Counted from the stretch's first letter, positions 50,242 to 62,527 are shown. The stretch: DNA of 64,000 nt from Pholis gunnellus (GCA_910591455.2 OU342819.1:9943742-10007741); one strand, 5' to 3'. Notes: generated by a model from the sequence alone, not told the origin. Numbers and translations: made by a program.

Positions 50242-50271
<30 letters not shown>
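50242..50271. repeat. T30 homopolymer
   Basis: Thirty T in a row. On the minus strand this would be a poly-A tail, but the sequence upstream of it on that strand is not recognisable as a retroposon. Confidence 0.95.
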
Positions 50272-50273
<2 letters not shown>

Positions 50274-50795
50274 CACTTTGACGAGACAGTTTAGCCGTGA
50301 GTGTGTACCCATGCACAGTGTAAAAGTGATGAGTGTGTCAAGTTTGAAACCAGCAGGATGTGTCGGGGATAGCCTTAAACAAAAGGCAGCAGAGGATAAT
50401 ACGTTTTAATTTGACAGTAACATCACCCTGCTTTTATTGTTCTTTATTCACCAATGGGGGGGGGTCGAAGCAGGGCTATTTTGATTATGTTGACAAACTG
50501 TATCAGCGTGGCATTAAAAGTAACTGCCAAGAATATTAAAAAAAGTCCTCTTGAAGATTGCCAGCAATTCACACTCGATGGAAAATAACTGAAACAAACC
50601 AGGAGTTTGTGTGTCACCCCGAGCAGACACAACACATTGCATACCACATACTTGACACAATAGAAAAAAAAAACAACAACACTTAATCGGATGTGTTTAG
50701 CAGCCTTATTCCTCTTTCTGTGTCACAGTGACAGACTAGTCATTTTCGCTGAAACCTGTCAAGCAATCAAACAGTTCACAGCCTCAGTTCACGTG

Positions 50796-50815
50796 CCCCC
50801 CCCCCCCCCCCCCCC
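50796..50815. repeat. C20 homopolymer
   Basis: Pure C run continuing into tcccctcccctc. A second run, C14, lies at 51025-51038. Confidence 0.95.
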
Positions 50816-51351
50816 TCCCCTCCCCTCAGCGGTTTAGTTTTAAAGCGGTCGGAGGAAAGCGGTCCTTCCCCGGCCTCGCATCCCTCCTCTCGCTGGGCCT
50901 GCCGACTCCACGAGCACTGCCAGAAAAATTCAGGGAGTGATATGTTGGCGAGCCGAGCCTAATTTAATTCCAGCCTTATTTACTTATTTATTAAGTTTGT
51001 GCTGAAATGAGGAAAAGAGAGCCGCCCCCCCCCCCCCCTTTTATTTATTATTTTCTTTTTAGATAAAGGTCTACTGCGTCATTACAGGCTCTCTTTGAGC
51101 TGCCGGCTTCGATTTGGGCCAGTCGATGGACGTTCGGTGGCCAATTGCGTCGCCGCTCGGCTCTTTTTCTCCCGACACAAATACAGACTCTCTCCTTGTT
51201 TACCCTTTTACTGCCTCTGTCTTTCTCTTCTTCTCCTCCTCCCTCTTCTTCTCTGCAGCATTATGTCACGGACGGCACACACTCCTGTTATGTAATATGA
51301 CCTTTTCTCTTATCAGCTGTTGGCTTTGAGCACAATCTCCGTCTCTTTTCT

Positions 51352-51352
<1 letters not shown>

Positions 51353-51392
<40 letters not shown>
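51353..51392. repeat. (AC)20 microsatellite
   Basis: Pure AC run. Confidence 0.97.
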
Positions 51393-51396
<4 letters not shown>

Positions 51397-51782
51397 TTGC
51401 AGTCAGTAGGTGAGATAAACCGGTTTGGGGGCCACCCTTAAAACCAATGTGTCTTGTGGATATCAGCAGCGTAGGCGGTGTTTATAGGAGTAATCACATA
51501 ACGCTGGGCGTGACTCTTTGTTTCGGTCATGAGCAGTGTGCACGTAGGTCTGGGCAGGTGTGTTTTACAGCATGTGCGCCAATAGTTGGACGAGAGGCAC
51601 GGCTGGACACGGTGCAGTTGTGGACAGCCAATGCAAGTAGGGGAGTGTGTGTGCGTTGCCTCCGTGCACGAGTGATTTATATCCTCCTGCTCCTGTGGGT
51701 TTGGACGGAGATGGGGGGGAGTGAGACAGCTGGTCAGGCCCGGAGAGGCTCGGTGTGTGTATGTGAACGCACACGCTCAGTC

Positions 51783-51812
51783 GTGTGCGCGTGTGTGTGT
51801 GTGTGTGTGTGT
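51783..51812. repeat. (TG)n with cg steps
   Basis: Starts gtgtgcgcgtgtg and continues as pure TG. Confidence 0.93.
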
Positions 51813-52169
51813 ATGTGAGTGAGTGAGTGGTTGCCACCGCTTATCCGTCCAGGATCCCTACGAAGCTGAATCAACACTTTAGCTTTGTCTTTGCTTTGGC
51901 CTTGCAGGCTTTGTGGGGTCCATGAAGGACATTCGGCAACAGTAGACTGAAGAGAAGAAAATGGAGTTGTTTGATGCATATCTTTCTGCAAACATTGTCA
52001 TATTTTGGTGTTTTTAAGAAAAGAAAAAAAAAACACACAAAATAATCATAGACATCTTCAGATCCCTGTGCTTCTAGTTCAAATGGCAGCTTAGCCCCGG
52101 GCTTCCCTTTTAAGCTCTGTAAGCTGAACTAGGAGGCATTAGGTTGTTTTTCATCTATCTTTTTTTTTA

Positions 52170-52530
52170 ATCGCACAGCCATTGTAGTCGAGCCTGGCTT
52201 CAGCTTTTAATGACCATTATGTACATCTCTCGGGCGACCTTTCTGACCGATCTCTGCTCCCCACTCTTCATCTCGGCGACATCGGTTTAATAAACGCTCC
52301 TTACATTTTCATCCGGTGGTCAATCCCGTCTGATCCCCTATTGTGACAGCGTCGTCTTTACACACCCAGTGAATTGAGCCTCGAGGGATGAAGCAACAGA
52401 GCGGGGGGCTCAGTCATTATCGATCCTCCATTACTCCATCTCTTTCTGCCGGGAATACCAGTTTCACTGGCACTGATTGTGCCAGTAAGACTCTGTATCA
52501 TAAAGTGTCTCGACTGTACTGAGAATAGTT
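52170..52530. promoter_or_regulatory. Candidate conserved non-coding element H (JARID2 intron)
   Basis: Repeat-free block with ttttaatgaccattatgtac, ggtttaataaacgctcctta, tcagtcattatcgatcctcc and ttcactggcactgattgtgc. Intronic enhancers are common in long first introns of chromatin regulators. Confidence 0.3.
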
Positions 52531-53339
52531 CATCCTGAAGCGGCCTGTCCTCGGTCTTCTTAAGAAAAATGCTACACGTATCCTATTTTCTGTGAAGATG
52601 GCTGCTCGTACAGTCTCATCAGATTTCAGCCTGTTCCGTTTTACCGTTCAGTGTACATTCATAAATGTTCTTGTTATGCGTTACGGCCTCACGAGCCTCC
52701 TCGCGAGCGCAGTAATCTATGAATCACTCTTTTTTTTTTTTAAATTTTCTTTTTATTCGTTTCTTCCTGCCAACAAGCCACCGGCCACTCTATTCAGGTC
52801 CTCTCTGGCGCCGCGCTGCCTTGGCCGATAAATCGCTCCCTCGTTTAATCTCTCACGAGGGTATTTTCCTGTGATAACTTTTTACAAAATATTTGATGGT
52901 CATTATTCCTCTTTTTTTTTTTTGTCCACTTTGGTCATTTGTGGCTCTCCAGCATGCGTGGCTACAGTTGTGGAACGGTGACCTCTCTTCTGTGGAAGAG
53001 CTCTCGAATGCAACCCTTTTCACCGAGCATTTGGCCCCTTGCGAGCCCCCCCCCTCCCCTCCCCTCCCCCTCCCTCCATCCCTGAACCAGGGGAGTAATG
53101 AGCCAGTGGAGCAAAGTGGCTGGCTGACCACTGTTTCTGCCTAATCCCTTCATGTCAGCCCTCGCTGAAAGATAAAAACAGTAGATGTGGTGTAAAGAGG
53201 GTTTTTGTACAAAGTTTATTGATTCAAGAGCAGAAATTGAGTTGTGTATATGTTGTGGTTTTTGTGACTGATTTTGAGGAAAATGACTGGTTACAGAAAA
53301 AAGGTGTTGACTGCATCTGGCCCTCACTCATTCTGCCCG

Positions 53340-54060
53340 CCAAACTGTATTTGGAGGACGGACAAGATTGTGTCCCGATGCTGAGACGCGGCTGGCGGAC
53401 GGTTGTACGCGTCGGCTGTCGGATGTGCCTGTTTACCGCGTTGGCTCGCGCGCGAGAAAACGGAAGGAGTGCGGTGGGGGGATGGGGGGGGAGGACGGGT
53501 GCTGTAAGAGGCAGAATAAACAGATTATTTGAGTCGCAGGTCAATATATACACATTCAGTTTGCGTCCATCCTACACCCTCACCCATCCACCAAGCGCCA
53601 TGAGAAACGCATTACTTCCCCCCCCCCCTCCTCCTCCCCATCTTGTCTCTTGTAATAGAATACTGAGTGGATTTTTTTCCCCCCGCTGTTCCACTCCATC
53701 TCTCTCACCTCCTCCCTCTCGCTCAGCGCAGCTACAAAAGAGAGGAACGAGGCGTTGGGAGCTTTCTGTGGGACGGCGCTGGAGACGGGACGGAGGAAGC
53801 GGGGGGTGTGTCTTCTCCCTCGCCTCGCTGCGAAAGAAGTGCCTCGCGGTAGCAGAGGAGGAGCACGATCGGCAGGATCTGTGCCCTTGTCTTTGCACTC
53901 GCTTTTTTTAATTTGATAGTATATGCGTTCGCCGACCGCTTAGCTGCATGATTAGGCTGTTGGTGGTTTTGGAGCTCTTTTCCTCTCGGTCTCCCGCTCC
54001 GTCGGCATCTCGCAGTCTCCCAATCCGTTTTGTTTTGATTTTGTCTGCCAAAGGAAACTT
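53340..54060 (+). promoter_or_regulatory. CpG-rich block in JARID2 intron, possible alternative promoter
   Basis: CpG dinucleotides are dense here, for example around 53385-53465 (gacgcgg, tacgcgtcgg, ctcgcgcgcgag) and 53740-54010, against a CpG-poor intron. A TATA-like ctacaaaagag lies at about 53740. A 230-codon frame runs through 53219-53911, but it contains proline homopolymers from a C-run and matches no protein I know, so I do not call it coding. JARID2 has alternative first exons in mammals, which makes an internal promoter plausible; no strong donor downstream was identified. Confidence 0.35.
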
Positions 54061-54133
54061 TGGAAACCTCTCTCCAGTTTGATCTTACACAGCTGTGTGA
54101 ATTAACCCCCTCGCAACACACCCTCCCTGCCAG

Positions 54134-54152
54134 ACACACACACACACACACA
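54134..54152. repeat. (AC)9 microsatellite
   Basis: Short pure AC run. Confidence 0.92.
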
Positions 54153-54336
54153 ACATACTAACATGCATATTGGCATAATCTGGCCCTCTGGGCTTGTCAT
54201 TTTGCACTTGGTAAAATCTTGTTCTCGCTGTAAAGCCTTTGCTAAAATGTATTAAAAGAGCTGTCGGAGACATTTTCAATGTTTACTGTCCGTTTTCTGC
54301 TGTAACCAAACATTTCTACTGATGGTAAATTGGGGA

Positions 54337-54353
54337 GGGGGGGGGGGGGGGGG
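54337..54353. repeat. G17 homopolymer
   Basis: Pure G run. Confidence 0.95.
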
Positions 54354-54749
54354 TTGTTCTCATTCTTATGTCTACAAGTGAAAAGCAGAGTATGAATTGA
54401 CAAGAGTCAGAGCAGCAGTATTGATTTCTTTCTCTTTTTTGCCCATTGATTTTGCTCATGAGCAATAGGTGCTTTTTAAGTTTCCCCACGGAGAGAAGCA
54501 GAGTGTGAGTCAAAGGGTATTGTTCCCCCTGTTTTAACCTCTGCTCGATGGATGAGGGCTTTTATAATTCTCCTGGCTGCGTGATTTCCTCCAGGCCTCC
54601 CAGCAGGGAGCTGGAGTGCATGGTACACTGAGGGAAGGGCGCCAGATTCTGGGCTGAATGTCTGGCCAGCCTCCCCTGGCCCTGGATCAAACATCACAAG
54701 GCCTGAGGGGGGAGAGGGGGAGAGGGGGAGAGAGCAGCTCTGGAAATCA

Positions 54750-54905
54750 CAACCTGTGATCGTCAAGGAGAAGGAATCCAGGAGGAGAGAAATAATCAAA
54801 TTAGGCACCGTCTCAAGTGGAATATCCACGAGGCCCGTCTGCCGATCTCTGCCGAAATGACCCGCCGTACGAAATTGCAGCTCCTGGAAAAAGCGCATCT
54901 TAAAG
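54750..54905. promoter_or_regulatory. Candidate conserved non-coding element I (JARID2 intron)
   Basis: Complex stretch with gaaataatcaaattaggcac, gtctgccgatctctgccgaa and tacgaaattgcagctcctgg. A 140-codon minus frame spans 54476-54898 with no recognisable domain. Confidence 0.25.
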
Positions 54906-55117
54906 GCTGCCGCCGTCTTTAGATGTCATTGTTTGAGAACGTGGATAGGAAATGAGGTAACCACTGGTTGACTCTAAGCCTGCGGGTGCACGCTCACTCT
55001 CACGCATTTGAAACGAACAGTGCGGGTTGTTGGTTAGCAGTTAAGAAAAAAATCGAAAAACAAACTTGACTTCGTAAGCCAACTAGCAGGAAGTTACCAT
55101 GGTGACTAGAGAGTATA

Positions 55118-55138
55118 CCCCCCCCCCCCCCCCCCCCC
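55118..55138. repeat. C21 homopolymer
   Basis: Pure C run. Another, C14, is at 55915-55928. Confidence 0.95.
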
Positions 55139-56244
55139 TATAGAAACAGACATTCTGACAAGATTTCTGAGCAGTCAAACTCTCTATTCTGGAGCTGGCT
55201 CATGAGGCTGTGGGACTAGATGAAGAGTAAAGTTTTTTGCAGCGTCTGGTTCCTGGCTGCATTCTGGGGGAAGTTAGCGAGATCTGTCTCGCGAGCGATG
55301 TGAGTCAGAGAAATAAAAGTGAGAAACAGTGAAACTGAGACGACGTATCTCTGAGAAAGGGGCATTTTATGTCCAACGATGTGGTATGAAAATAGAAAGT
55401 TTTAAAGATTTTTCCTTCCTTCCAAAGCGTTGGCTCTAAGCTCACGGTAAAGCTGATGAGAAAGAGAGAAATAAGATTGAACACCCTATTATATTGTTAA
55501 CCGTTTGTAGGGCCCTTTCAGATGATAGAAAACGTGCATTTCTACCAATACTCTAACTTATTTTAGACTTATTTCATCTTGTATTACCCGGCTGCTGTTG
55601 CTGCTGTTGTGTTCAGTCTCATGATGTCGGCCCATTTCCTGACAGCAGATCAATTATTTTACCATTCTCGTCATTTTCATTCTGAACAAACGCCCCCGCC
55701 GTCCAGTCCCTGAAATAGAGAGTGGAATTTCATATTACTCAAACCATTCACTCGTATATGACGGGTGTTTTTTTTTTTAAATCTGGTTTTGGTTCCTGTT
55801 GTGTTCTTGAGTCGGAGAAGTTGTTCATTTATTCATTATTCGGGCTTATTTTTAAGTGATCAAACACGAAATAAAACATACTAATTGATATTATATTTCA
55901 TTTCTGCCACAAGACCCCCCCCCCCCCCTAAATGCCACACACGCTGTTCCTTTTAAGCACAACCAGGGTGGGCGATGATGAACCAGAGCTACGACTCCGA
56001 GGTTTACATATCGATGAATCACTGACAACTAATTCAGATTAACTTTGACACCGTGTGTTGGTGTGAGACACTGGATATCAAACTCAATTTCCTTGGTTTC
56101 CTCCGCTGACAACGTAATGGATATGTTTATTTGAAAGACTTGAGTCAGACAGAATTCATTGAGTAATAAAACGATCTAATTGGTAGATGACTACCAGACG
56201 GCCCGAGTGACTCAAAACAAAAACCCACAACAGCTAAACAAAAC

Positions 56245-56300
56245 ATCTCTGACGTCACGCGACCACGCTCCGCCCATGCAGCACGAGCTGATGTGGCGTT
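56245..56300. promoter_or_regulatory. CRE palindrome and GC box in a CpG patch
   Basis: tgacgtca (56250-56257) is the full CREB/ATF palindrome, followed by cgcgaccacgctccgccc. The surrounding intron is CpG-poor. Confidence 0.4.
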
Positions 56301-56416
56301 GACATTTCTTTCTACTCTACTGTGCTTCGAACATAAATTCATTTATTTTGCTTCCTATCCAGGTTCCCTTTGAGGTCCATTACCAGTGATAGAGTCTGCA
56401 ATACACGTGTGGGCGC

Positions 56417-56443
56417 CTCTCTCTCTCTCTCTCTCTCTCTCTC
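56417..56443. repeat. (CT)13 microsatellite
   Basis: Pure CT run. Confidence 0.95.
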
Positions 56444-56668
56444 CTGCGTGTTGCTGGCTACACCGACGCCATCTAATCGCCCCTCATGCATCACCTTCAT
56501 TCTTCATCCCCACTGTACCAACGCCATTATTCACCTCTTTCTCTCACCCGTTTGCTTTTCACTCCACCTCCATCTACACTGCGTGCGCCATCGCTTCTGC
56601 ACACAAGTCTTTGCTGGCTGTACTTTGTCTCACCGTTCATATACTCCCTGTTTTCTCGCTGTCTCTCA

Positions 56669-56704
56669 CCCCCCCCCCCCCCACACACACACACACACAC
56701 ACAC
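56669..56704. repeat. C14 run joined to (CA)11
   Basis: The C run passes directly into a CA array. Confidence 0.95.
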
Positions 56705-56993
56705 TCCCTCTCCTCGGGGCCCCCTAGGCCTCGGAGACTTTGCCTTTGTGTGCGATAGTGGATCGAGTGGAGCAAGGGGTGGGGGGTGAGGTACGAGGGT
56801 TTTGTCCCAAGCTGTGAGGTGAAAATCATTTCTTAATTGCCTCTTGTCTTTTTTTTTTGTGCCAGCGGTTGTGCTGGGGAATGGACTCCTGGGCCTGCAC
56901 TACAACTCCCCACGCAGAGGAACTCCCTTGCCTAAGCCCTGGCTTTGTTTCATAACGTTTTCTGGCTACACTGTAATCTGCAGCCATACAGCA

Positions 56994-57022
<29 letters not shown>
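56994..57022. repeat. (AC)14 microsatellite
   Basis: Pure AC run. Confidence 0.95.
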
Positions 57023-57024
<2 letters not shown>

Positions 57025-58580
57025 CTTTAAAAAGGCTTAAGATGTTGGACACAGCAGAATACAGAGAAAATAGGCTTTGGATATAGCACTATGAGGTCTA
57101 GGTGAATTGTAAATGAGCGGCTGTGCTGCATTGTAAATTGAGTGTACTTGATGTGAATCGTAGTTACGTGTTGGATGTTTGGTTTCCACATTGTCTGGGT
57201 TCCTGACGAACATTTCGAGCTGCTTTCGTCCTGTGCTTTCAATCTCGCAGATTTTGCATTGTTTTAATAAAAAGGGTCTGTGTGTGTATATATTGTACAA
57301 CAGCAGCTTGGCTTTCGCCACGTCGTCTTGCAGCTGCAAGCTGCTCATCGTTTATGGCTCTCCTAAAGGGATTTGTTTTGTGCGAACAAGTGTAATCTGG
57401 TTTTAAATCTAGTTTTTGGTCTGTTTTAAACATGGCCGTGTAAAGCTAGATTCAAATGTCTCCGGCCAGGATCTTTTGGAAATTGAACCTGAAGAGACCC
57501 ATTTTGTCTTGTCGTTTACCATTTCCCCACTGGAGATGAGAACTTGTAATGTTCTGGCTCTTCGGGTTCGGAGACTGATGTGCAGCACACTGCTCAAGTC
57601 AAGAATTGAACATTGAAGTGTCGTTCCTTATTATTAAAGGACGGTGTTGTTTTTTTTTAGCCAGGTCGGTTTGGATTATAGCTGTGAATCTTCAAAAACA
57701 GCTGCATCATTTCAATGCCAGTTTCTGTGTGAACCACCTCAGTACATAATCAAACTAAATGTAAATCCCTCTGCAGTGTACTACAAGTGAGCTATAATCT
57801 ACAGAAACATGTTTTTCACATGGCAGCGCTACGATGGGGCGCTGAATGCCTTTAGCATTTTACACCGCATGAGTTAGCCTCGTGGCTAGCGGACTTTAGT
57901 TAGTGACTCACTTTTCTTTACTCGTGGCTCGTCTATTCCAACTTGGTTTTGGTCACATCTGCATCTCCCGACAGAACAATACCACCGTTGATTTTTGAGG
58001 TCTGCGTCGACAACAGAGCTGCTAATATCGGTGTAAGCTCCGCCCCCCCCCGGTGACACGGAGAGGTCAGAGTAGAGGAGCGAAGACAGCAAAACTAACC
58101 AAACTCCCGATCGTGTTCCGTCACTGCATCAATTTCAGAGTCGCGGAGGATCTGAGAATCGAAGAAATTGGGCGGTGTGCAATCGCCATGGAGACGGGTT
58201 GAACCTGCGTCACGGGCGCTCTGAAAGGGGGGTACCGGTGTGACCGAGGTCCCGTTCCTGCCTTTCCTGTCAACTGTCAGTGGAGGGCTGTGGTGGCTTC
58301 CATTAACCACCACACTAACTGGTAATCTTATCTCCCTGACAATCTGCATTAGGCTCAGCCTGCTGCCGGTTAACCCCCAACAGGCCACAGCACAGGCGTA
58401 GTTTTTTCTTTTGTCCCCCAGTGGTGCAGCGCTGCACGTTGAGAGGAAGTGCTGTCGTTTTTTTGTTTTTTTTTGAGGGTTTGAACTTTGGCTTGTTGGA
58501 AAGGCCCAAATAGAGTTTGAGTGACGGGGTCATATTCTGCACAGGATCAGCCTGTCATAGCTGCTTGGACGTGGAAGACG

Positions 58581-58582
<2 letters not shown>
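57023..58582 (+). other. JARID2 intron, no feature beyond chance frames
   Basis: Several 60-100 codon frames on both strands without domains. A CpG patch with cgatcgtgttccgtcac-like words lies at 58030-58250. Confidence 0.55.
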
Positions 58583-58633
<51 letters not shown>

Positions 58634-58650
58634 CTCGCTCTCGCTCTCTC
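58583..58650. repeat. (TC)24 passing into (GCTCTC)n
   Basis: Pure TC to 58630, then three gctctc-type units. A second homopyrimidine tract of the window with triplex potential. Confidence 0.96.
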
Positions 58651-59752
58651 CGTCTGTCAACTCATAAAGAGGACGTATGAATTGTGGAGCAGGCTAGTTA
58701 CATAGACACACAGCCCCCCTCCCTCCCCGATGATCTCCATGAAATCCGTCTCCCGCTCTCCCTCCCTCAGCCTGTCTCGCTCCCGCGCCCCTTTTTTAAT
58801 TTGTACTCGGCCGCAATATCCTACCCAGACCCCTGATTGTTGCTTTTCTGAGAGCTGGGAGTGCATTTGTTGTAACGTAATCATCTAGTCTCCCTCCCTT
58901 GGATCTGGCAAGCTGCACGCTGAAAACGATCCACTGCTCGTTCTTATGGGGAAGCAAAATTCCTCGCAGCCAGCGCCGCTGCTGCTGCTGGCTCGCCTTT
59001 TTTCTTTTTAACGCTGTATTTACTAGTGCAGATGGATATCTCGGCCTGCAAAACATTTGAGGGATGACACATGTTATACACACGTTTAATACACCCCAGA
59101 GGTCACGCGTGTGAATTTGATTAGCCCGGCTGAAATATGACGGTCGTGATATTGAGCGACTTGGCCTATATTGAATTTTTTAATCTCGGTGTCGACTCCG
59201 GTTTACACGACATGCCGTTTCTCCTGATCAGTGTTGTTGGAACTGGAAGCGGGAGAATTGTTTGGTGCCTCATTACGTTGAATTAGTGTAGTTCAATGTG
59301 ACAAGTCAAGGGCTTGTTTTTAAAGGGTGACACAGAACTCGTTGTGGAAAACACAAGAGGTTGTTGAGGTGATTTTTTTTGAAACTCCAGTCAAACTGGT
59401 TGACCCTAAATGAATGTCACTTTAGCCTCATGACATATCATCTCGAGTGGAGCTAGTGGCTAAGGTGGTATCATGGGAAATGAAGCCGCTTGTGTGCTCA
59501 GCAGGCCCACACAAAGCCCCTCGCCCTTCGCCATCAACTTCCTGTGAATTCACAACTGTGCATACTCGCCACACGTCATGAGAATTACAGCGCGACACCG
59601 AACCGGTCTGTCAATCATCCCTCCACACAAACCAAACGTACTATAGACACTCGCACACAGCTCTAAATCTTTCATTCACTCGTCTTGTTATAGCATCTGT
59701 AGCGCGCGCTAAATCCCATTGATTGCGCCTTCACTTGTGTCACAGGGGCACC

Positions 59753-59781
59753 GTGTGTGTGTGTGTGTGGGGGGGGGGGGG
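59753..59781. repeat. (GT)8 joined to G13
   Basis: A short GT run ends in a pure G run. Confidence 0.94.
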
Positions 59782-60704
59782 ACCCGGATCGATTCAGGGG
59801 ACCCGGAGCTGCACAGGGGCCCTGTAACATGACAGGGATTAGATATTTATTGTTTCAGCCTCGGAGTGAGCTGCTGCCATGAGGCCCAGAATTCCTAGTG
59901 TGCCCGTGGTTGCGAGATCATGAGGAGGTTTAAATCAGTCTTTCTCCAACCACTGCTGCGGTAAAAAAAAATTTTGAAGGTCGGCTATACTTTCAGTTTC
60001 TATTCCATCTTCGTAGTTCTCTACTCAGCAATGTCTGAATGTGTCTAAATTTCAGATCTCCAGGCTAGCACAGTTTATTGTTCGCTCCCATCGTTAGTGA
60101 AAAGCGTTCCATAAAGAAATCTTTTTTTTTAAGAGCACCAAATGATCTTGCGGGGGAACGGGACAAGTCCCTTGTAAATGTGTCTAGTGCTCGACAGCGA
60201 GTTTGCATCTGATTTCCATAAACGAGGGGGCTGATGTATGAATAAGTTGTCAAATGGATTGATTTATGGAGGCAGCTGTCACTCACTGGCGGAGTCTATT
60301 CCGAGCGTGCCCAACCTGACCCATCGGCGGCTGACTGAGTGGCTGATTGATAACCACTGAGAGGTTATCGAGTTCTAGCTTTTCCTCTTTCTCTTCACCT
60401 CACTGCTGCTTTTTTGGACTGTTTATTTTTATCGTCTCATTAAAGGAGAAAAATGTCACAAGACTCTCCTTATTGGGAAACATGTTCTGCATGGCAAGGG
60501 GCGTGAATGGATATCCATTGAAGGGCTGCAATGCCTCTTTCCTTCTATTTCTCTTTGTCCCTCTTTCCTTCTATCTCTCCTTTTCGTATCTCTCTTAGCT
60601 GGTAGGTATTATCAATGCAGCTATTGTCAGGGCTGAAAGAGCAGGGGGGCTCATGAGACCCTCTCACAATGGGCACATGCTTCCCCCTCTGTGGGCTTCC
60701 TGCG

Positions 60705-60731
60705 GTGTGTGTGTGTGTGTGTGTGTGTGTG
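60705..60731. repeat. (TG)13 microsatellite
   Basis: Pure TG run. An A16-type run lies nearby at about 60891-60906. Confidence 0.95.
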
Positions 60732-61019
60732 AGTGCAATGGTTGCAGGTCTGTGATAAGGCCTTTTGTGTGTCTGGGAATCACCTCTCTTCCTTCTCTAA
60801 TAGTCACCTGTTTAAGCTGCAGGTGTTACGGCACAAACTGCTACGATCAACCAGTTATGAATCCATGACCGTGGCAAACCGCAAAGTCATTAAAAAAAAA
60901 AAAAAAGAATACACCACAGCTGCGTGGTAATGTTATACTGCCTTGATTAAGCCAGAGACTTTATACGGTATATCACTGTCTCTCTGGAAACCACCTGAAA
61001 CTCTGTATTTTACTAGCGT

Positions 61020-61400
61020 CTAATGCAGAAGCTCCGCCCCAAACATCTTCTAGTCGCAGAGCATGAAACTCTAGGCTGCGTTTCTAAAGTTGTAGTTTGA
61101 GGCAATTTTCAGTTCAATGGCAACCAAACGGAGGATCTGCACAACTGAACGCCGTAGTGTACCCAGTGTGTACGACGTACTGTAGAGTTTGCCATTTTTT
61201 TTCTCCGTTGCGTAAGTAAACAATTGCGGTTGCTACTGACGGTAGCTGGGCTATTTAAAAACGACGCCCAATCAGTGGTCTGCAGTGTTTTAACTCCGCC
61301 TTCTAGTATCGGCTCTGCTCGCTTGGAACCTTGATCAAGAGTGGTTCAAATGGTACCGTCAACAATCTTAGCTAATCGAAACGCACAAATAATCGTCCTA
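61020..61400. mobile_element. Diverged non-autonomous DNA element, teleost type
   Basis: The phrases gtttctaaagttgtagtttg, gcggttgctactgacggtag, ccaatcagtggtctgcagtg, ctccgccttctagtatcggc, and ctcgcttggaaccttgatca occur in the order I know from a widespread fish DNA transposon derivative. The usual palindromic ggtac-rich terminus survives only as tggtaccgtc near 61350. No ORF. Boundaries are approximate. Confidence 0.5.
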
Positions 61401-62095
61401 AAATGTAACAAACTAAGCTGGATTGTTGGTCAAAATGCGACATGCCAGTGTCTGTATTCATCGACTGTATTCCAGCTGTCCGGAGTCGCTCATCCTAACT
61501 GAATGGCAGGTGACTTAAGGCTGAGCTATGTGTTGAAAGACTGTTTACAACATGAGAATCAGAGTTCAGTGTTAAGGTGTTATAATAATAACAAGTGTCT
61601 CTGACCGAGGCCAAGACAAGGTTGTTAACACTTGAAGCGCATCCCAGAGATGGAGAACAGGCATTGGCAGAGCTGCGGCACTCTTATCAGTTTGGAACAA
61701 ACATTTTCTATTTCTTAGAGGAATTGCTGTAACAAAGGCAGGAGAGAGAAAGTATGTCACGGAGATGTGGAGAGCTGTCCACAGCAGCTGCGATGAAAAA
61801 GGCTCGATCTCTTGTCACGAGAGGATCGTGGGACAGAATTAAAGGTGCGATCTTACAAAATGCCAACACTGATGTCATCCATACTAGCTACCTAAAGATT
61901 TAAAAAGGTGCATGTCTGATAACGATAATAACTCCTCTCAACTTTCATCATTTCTGCTGCTCATTTTTGCTCTCATGCTATTAATCTCACGCACACAAAC
62001 AAGATGGCTGCTTGAGGATGTAGCTGGCTGATAACACCTCTAGTCTACAGAAGAGGGGCCTCTTTTTGTTGCCATCTCCTCACCACAGGAAAGAT

Positions 62096-62111
62096 GGGGG
62101 GGGGGGGGGGG
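62096..62111. repeat. G16 homopolymer
   Basis: Pure G run. A further G13 is at 62860-62872. Confidence 0.95.
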
Positions 62112-62489
62112 TCTCAATTCACATCGTGCGAACAGCAGTCTTTATTGCAGGCTTCATTGCGGAGTTTAGATCGAGTGCGAGTGTGCCCAGTGTTTGCCTC
62201 TGAATGACGGTAAAGAAGTAGGTCAGCGAAGAGACCCCGTTCAACCCGAGCTGAGCGGCTTGTGTGTGCGAGTGCACACACATGTGTGTGGGCATGTGTA
62301 GCACAGTGTGTAATTTGCTTCCTTCCGCCAGGAACCAGCCTGATCTCCCCCGGCCTCCACAGCATCAGGCAAGTGTGTGCGTGCGCGTGTGTGTGTGTGG
62401 TGACGGCCGAAGCCCCAGCAGAGCTCTGTTCAATGTCGCTGCGAGCAACCGAGTCAGCAGTCGTATGCAGACTGACAGCCAAGCGAGCG

Positions 62490-62527
62490 AGGAGGGAGAG
62501 AGAGAGAGAGTGTGTGTGTGTGTGTGC
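62490..62527. repeat. (GA)n(TG)n compound microsatellite
   Basis: GA units to 62510 switch to TG units. TG-rich alternating DNA also occurs at 62258-62300 and 62375-62400. Confidence 0.93.

Larger units (their letters stand above)
58651..61019 (+). other. JARID2 intron spacer
   Basis: Contains (CTG)n at 58978-58991 and the GT/G and TG runs. Otherwise unremarkable. Confidence 0.55.

Noticed and set aside
53219..53911. 230-codon frame in the JARID2 intron
   Set aside because: GC-rich low-complexity product with proline runs from a C tract; no domain, no start context, more likely a CpG-rich regulatory block.
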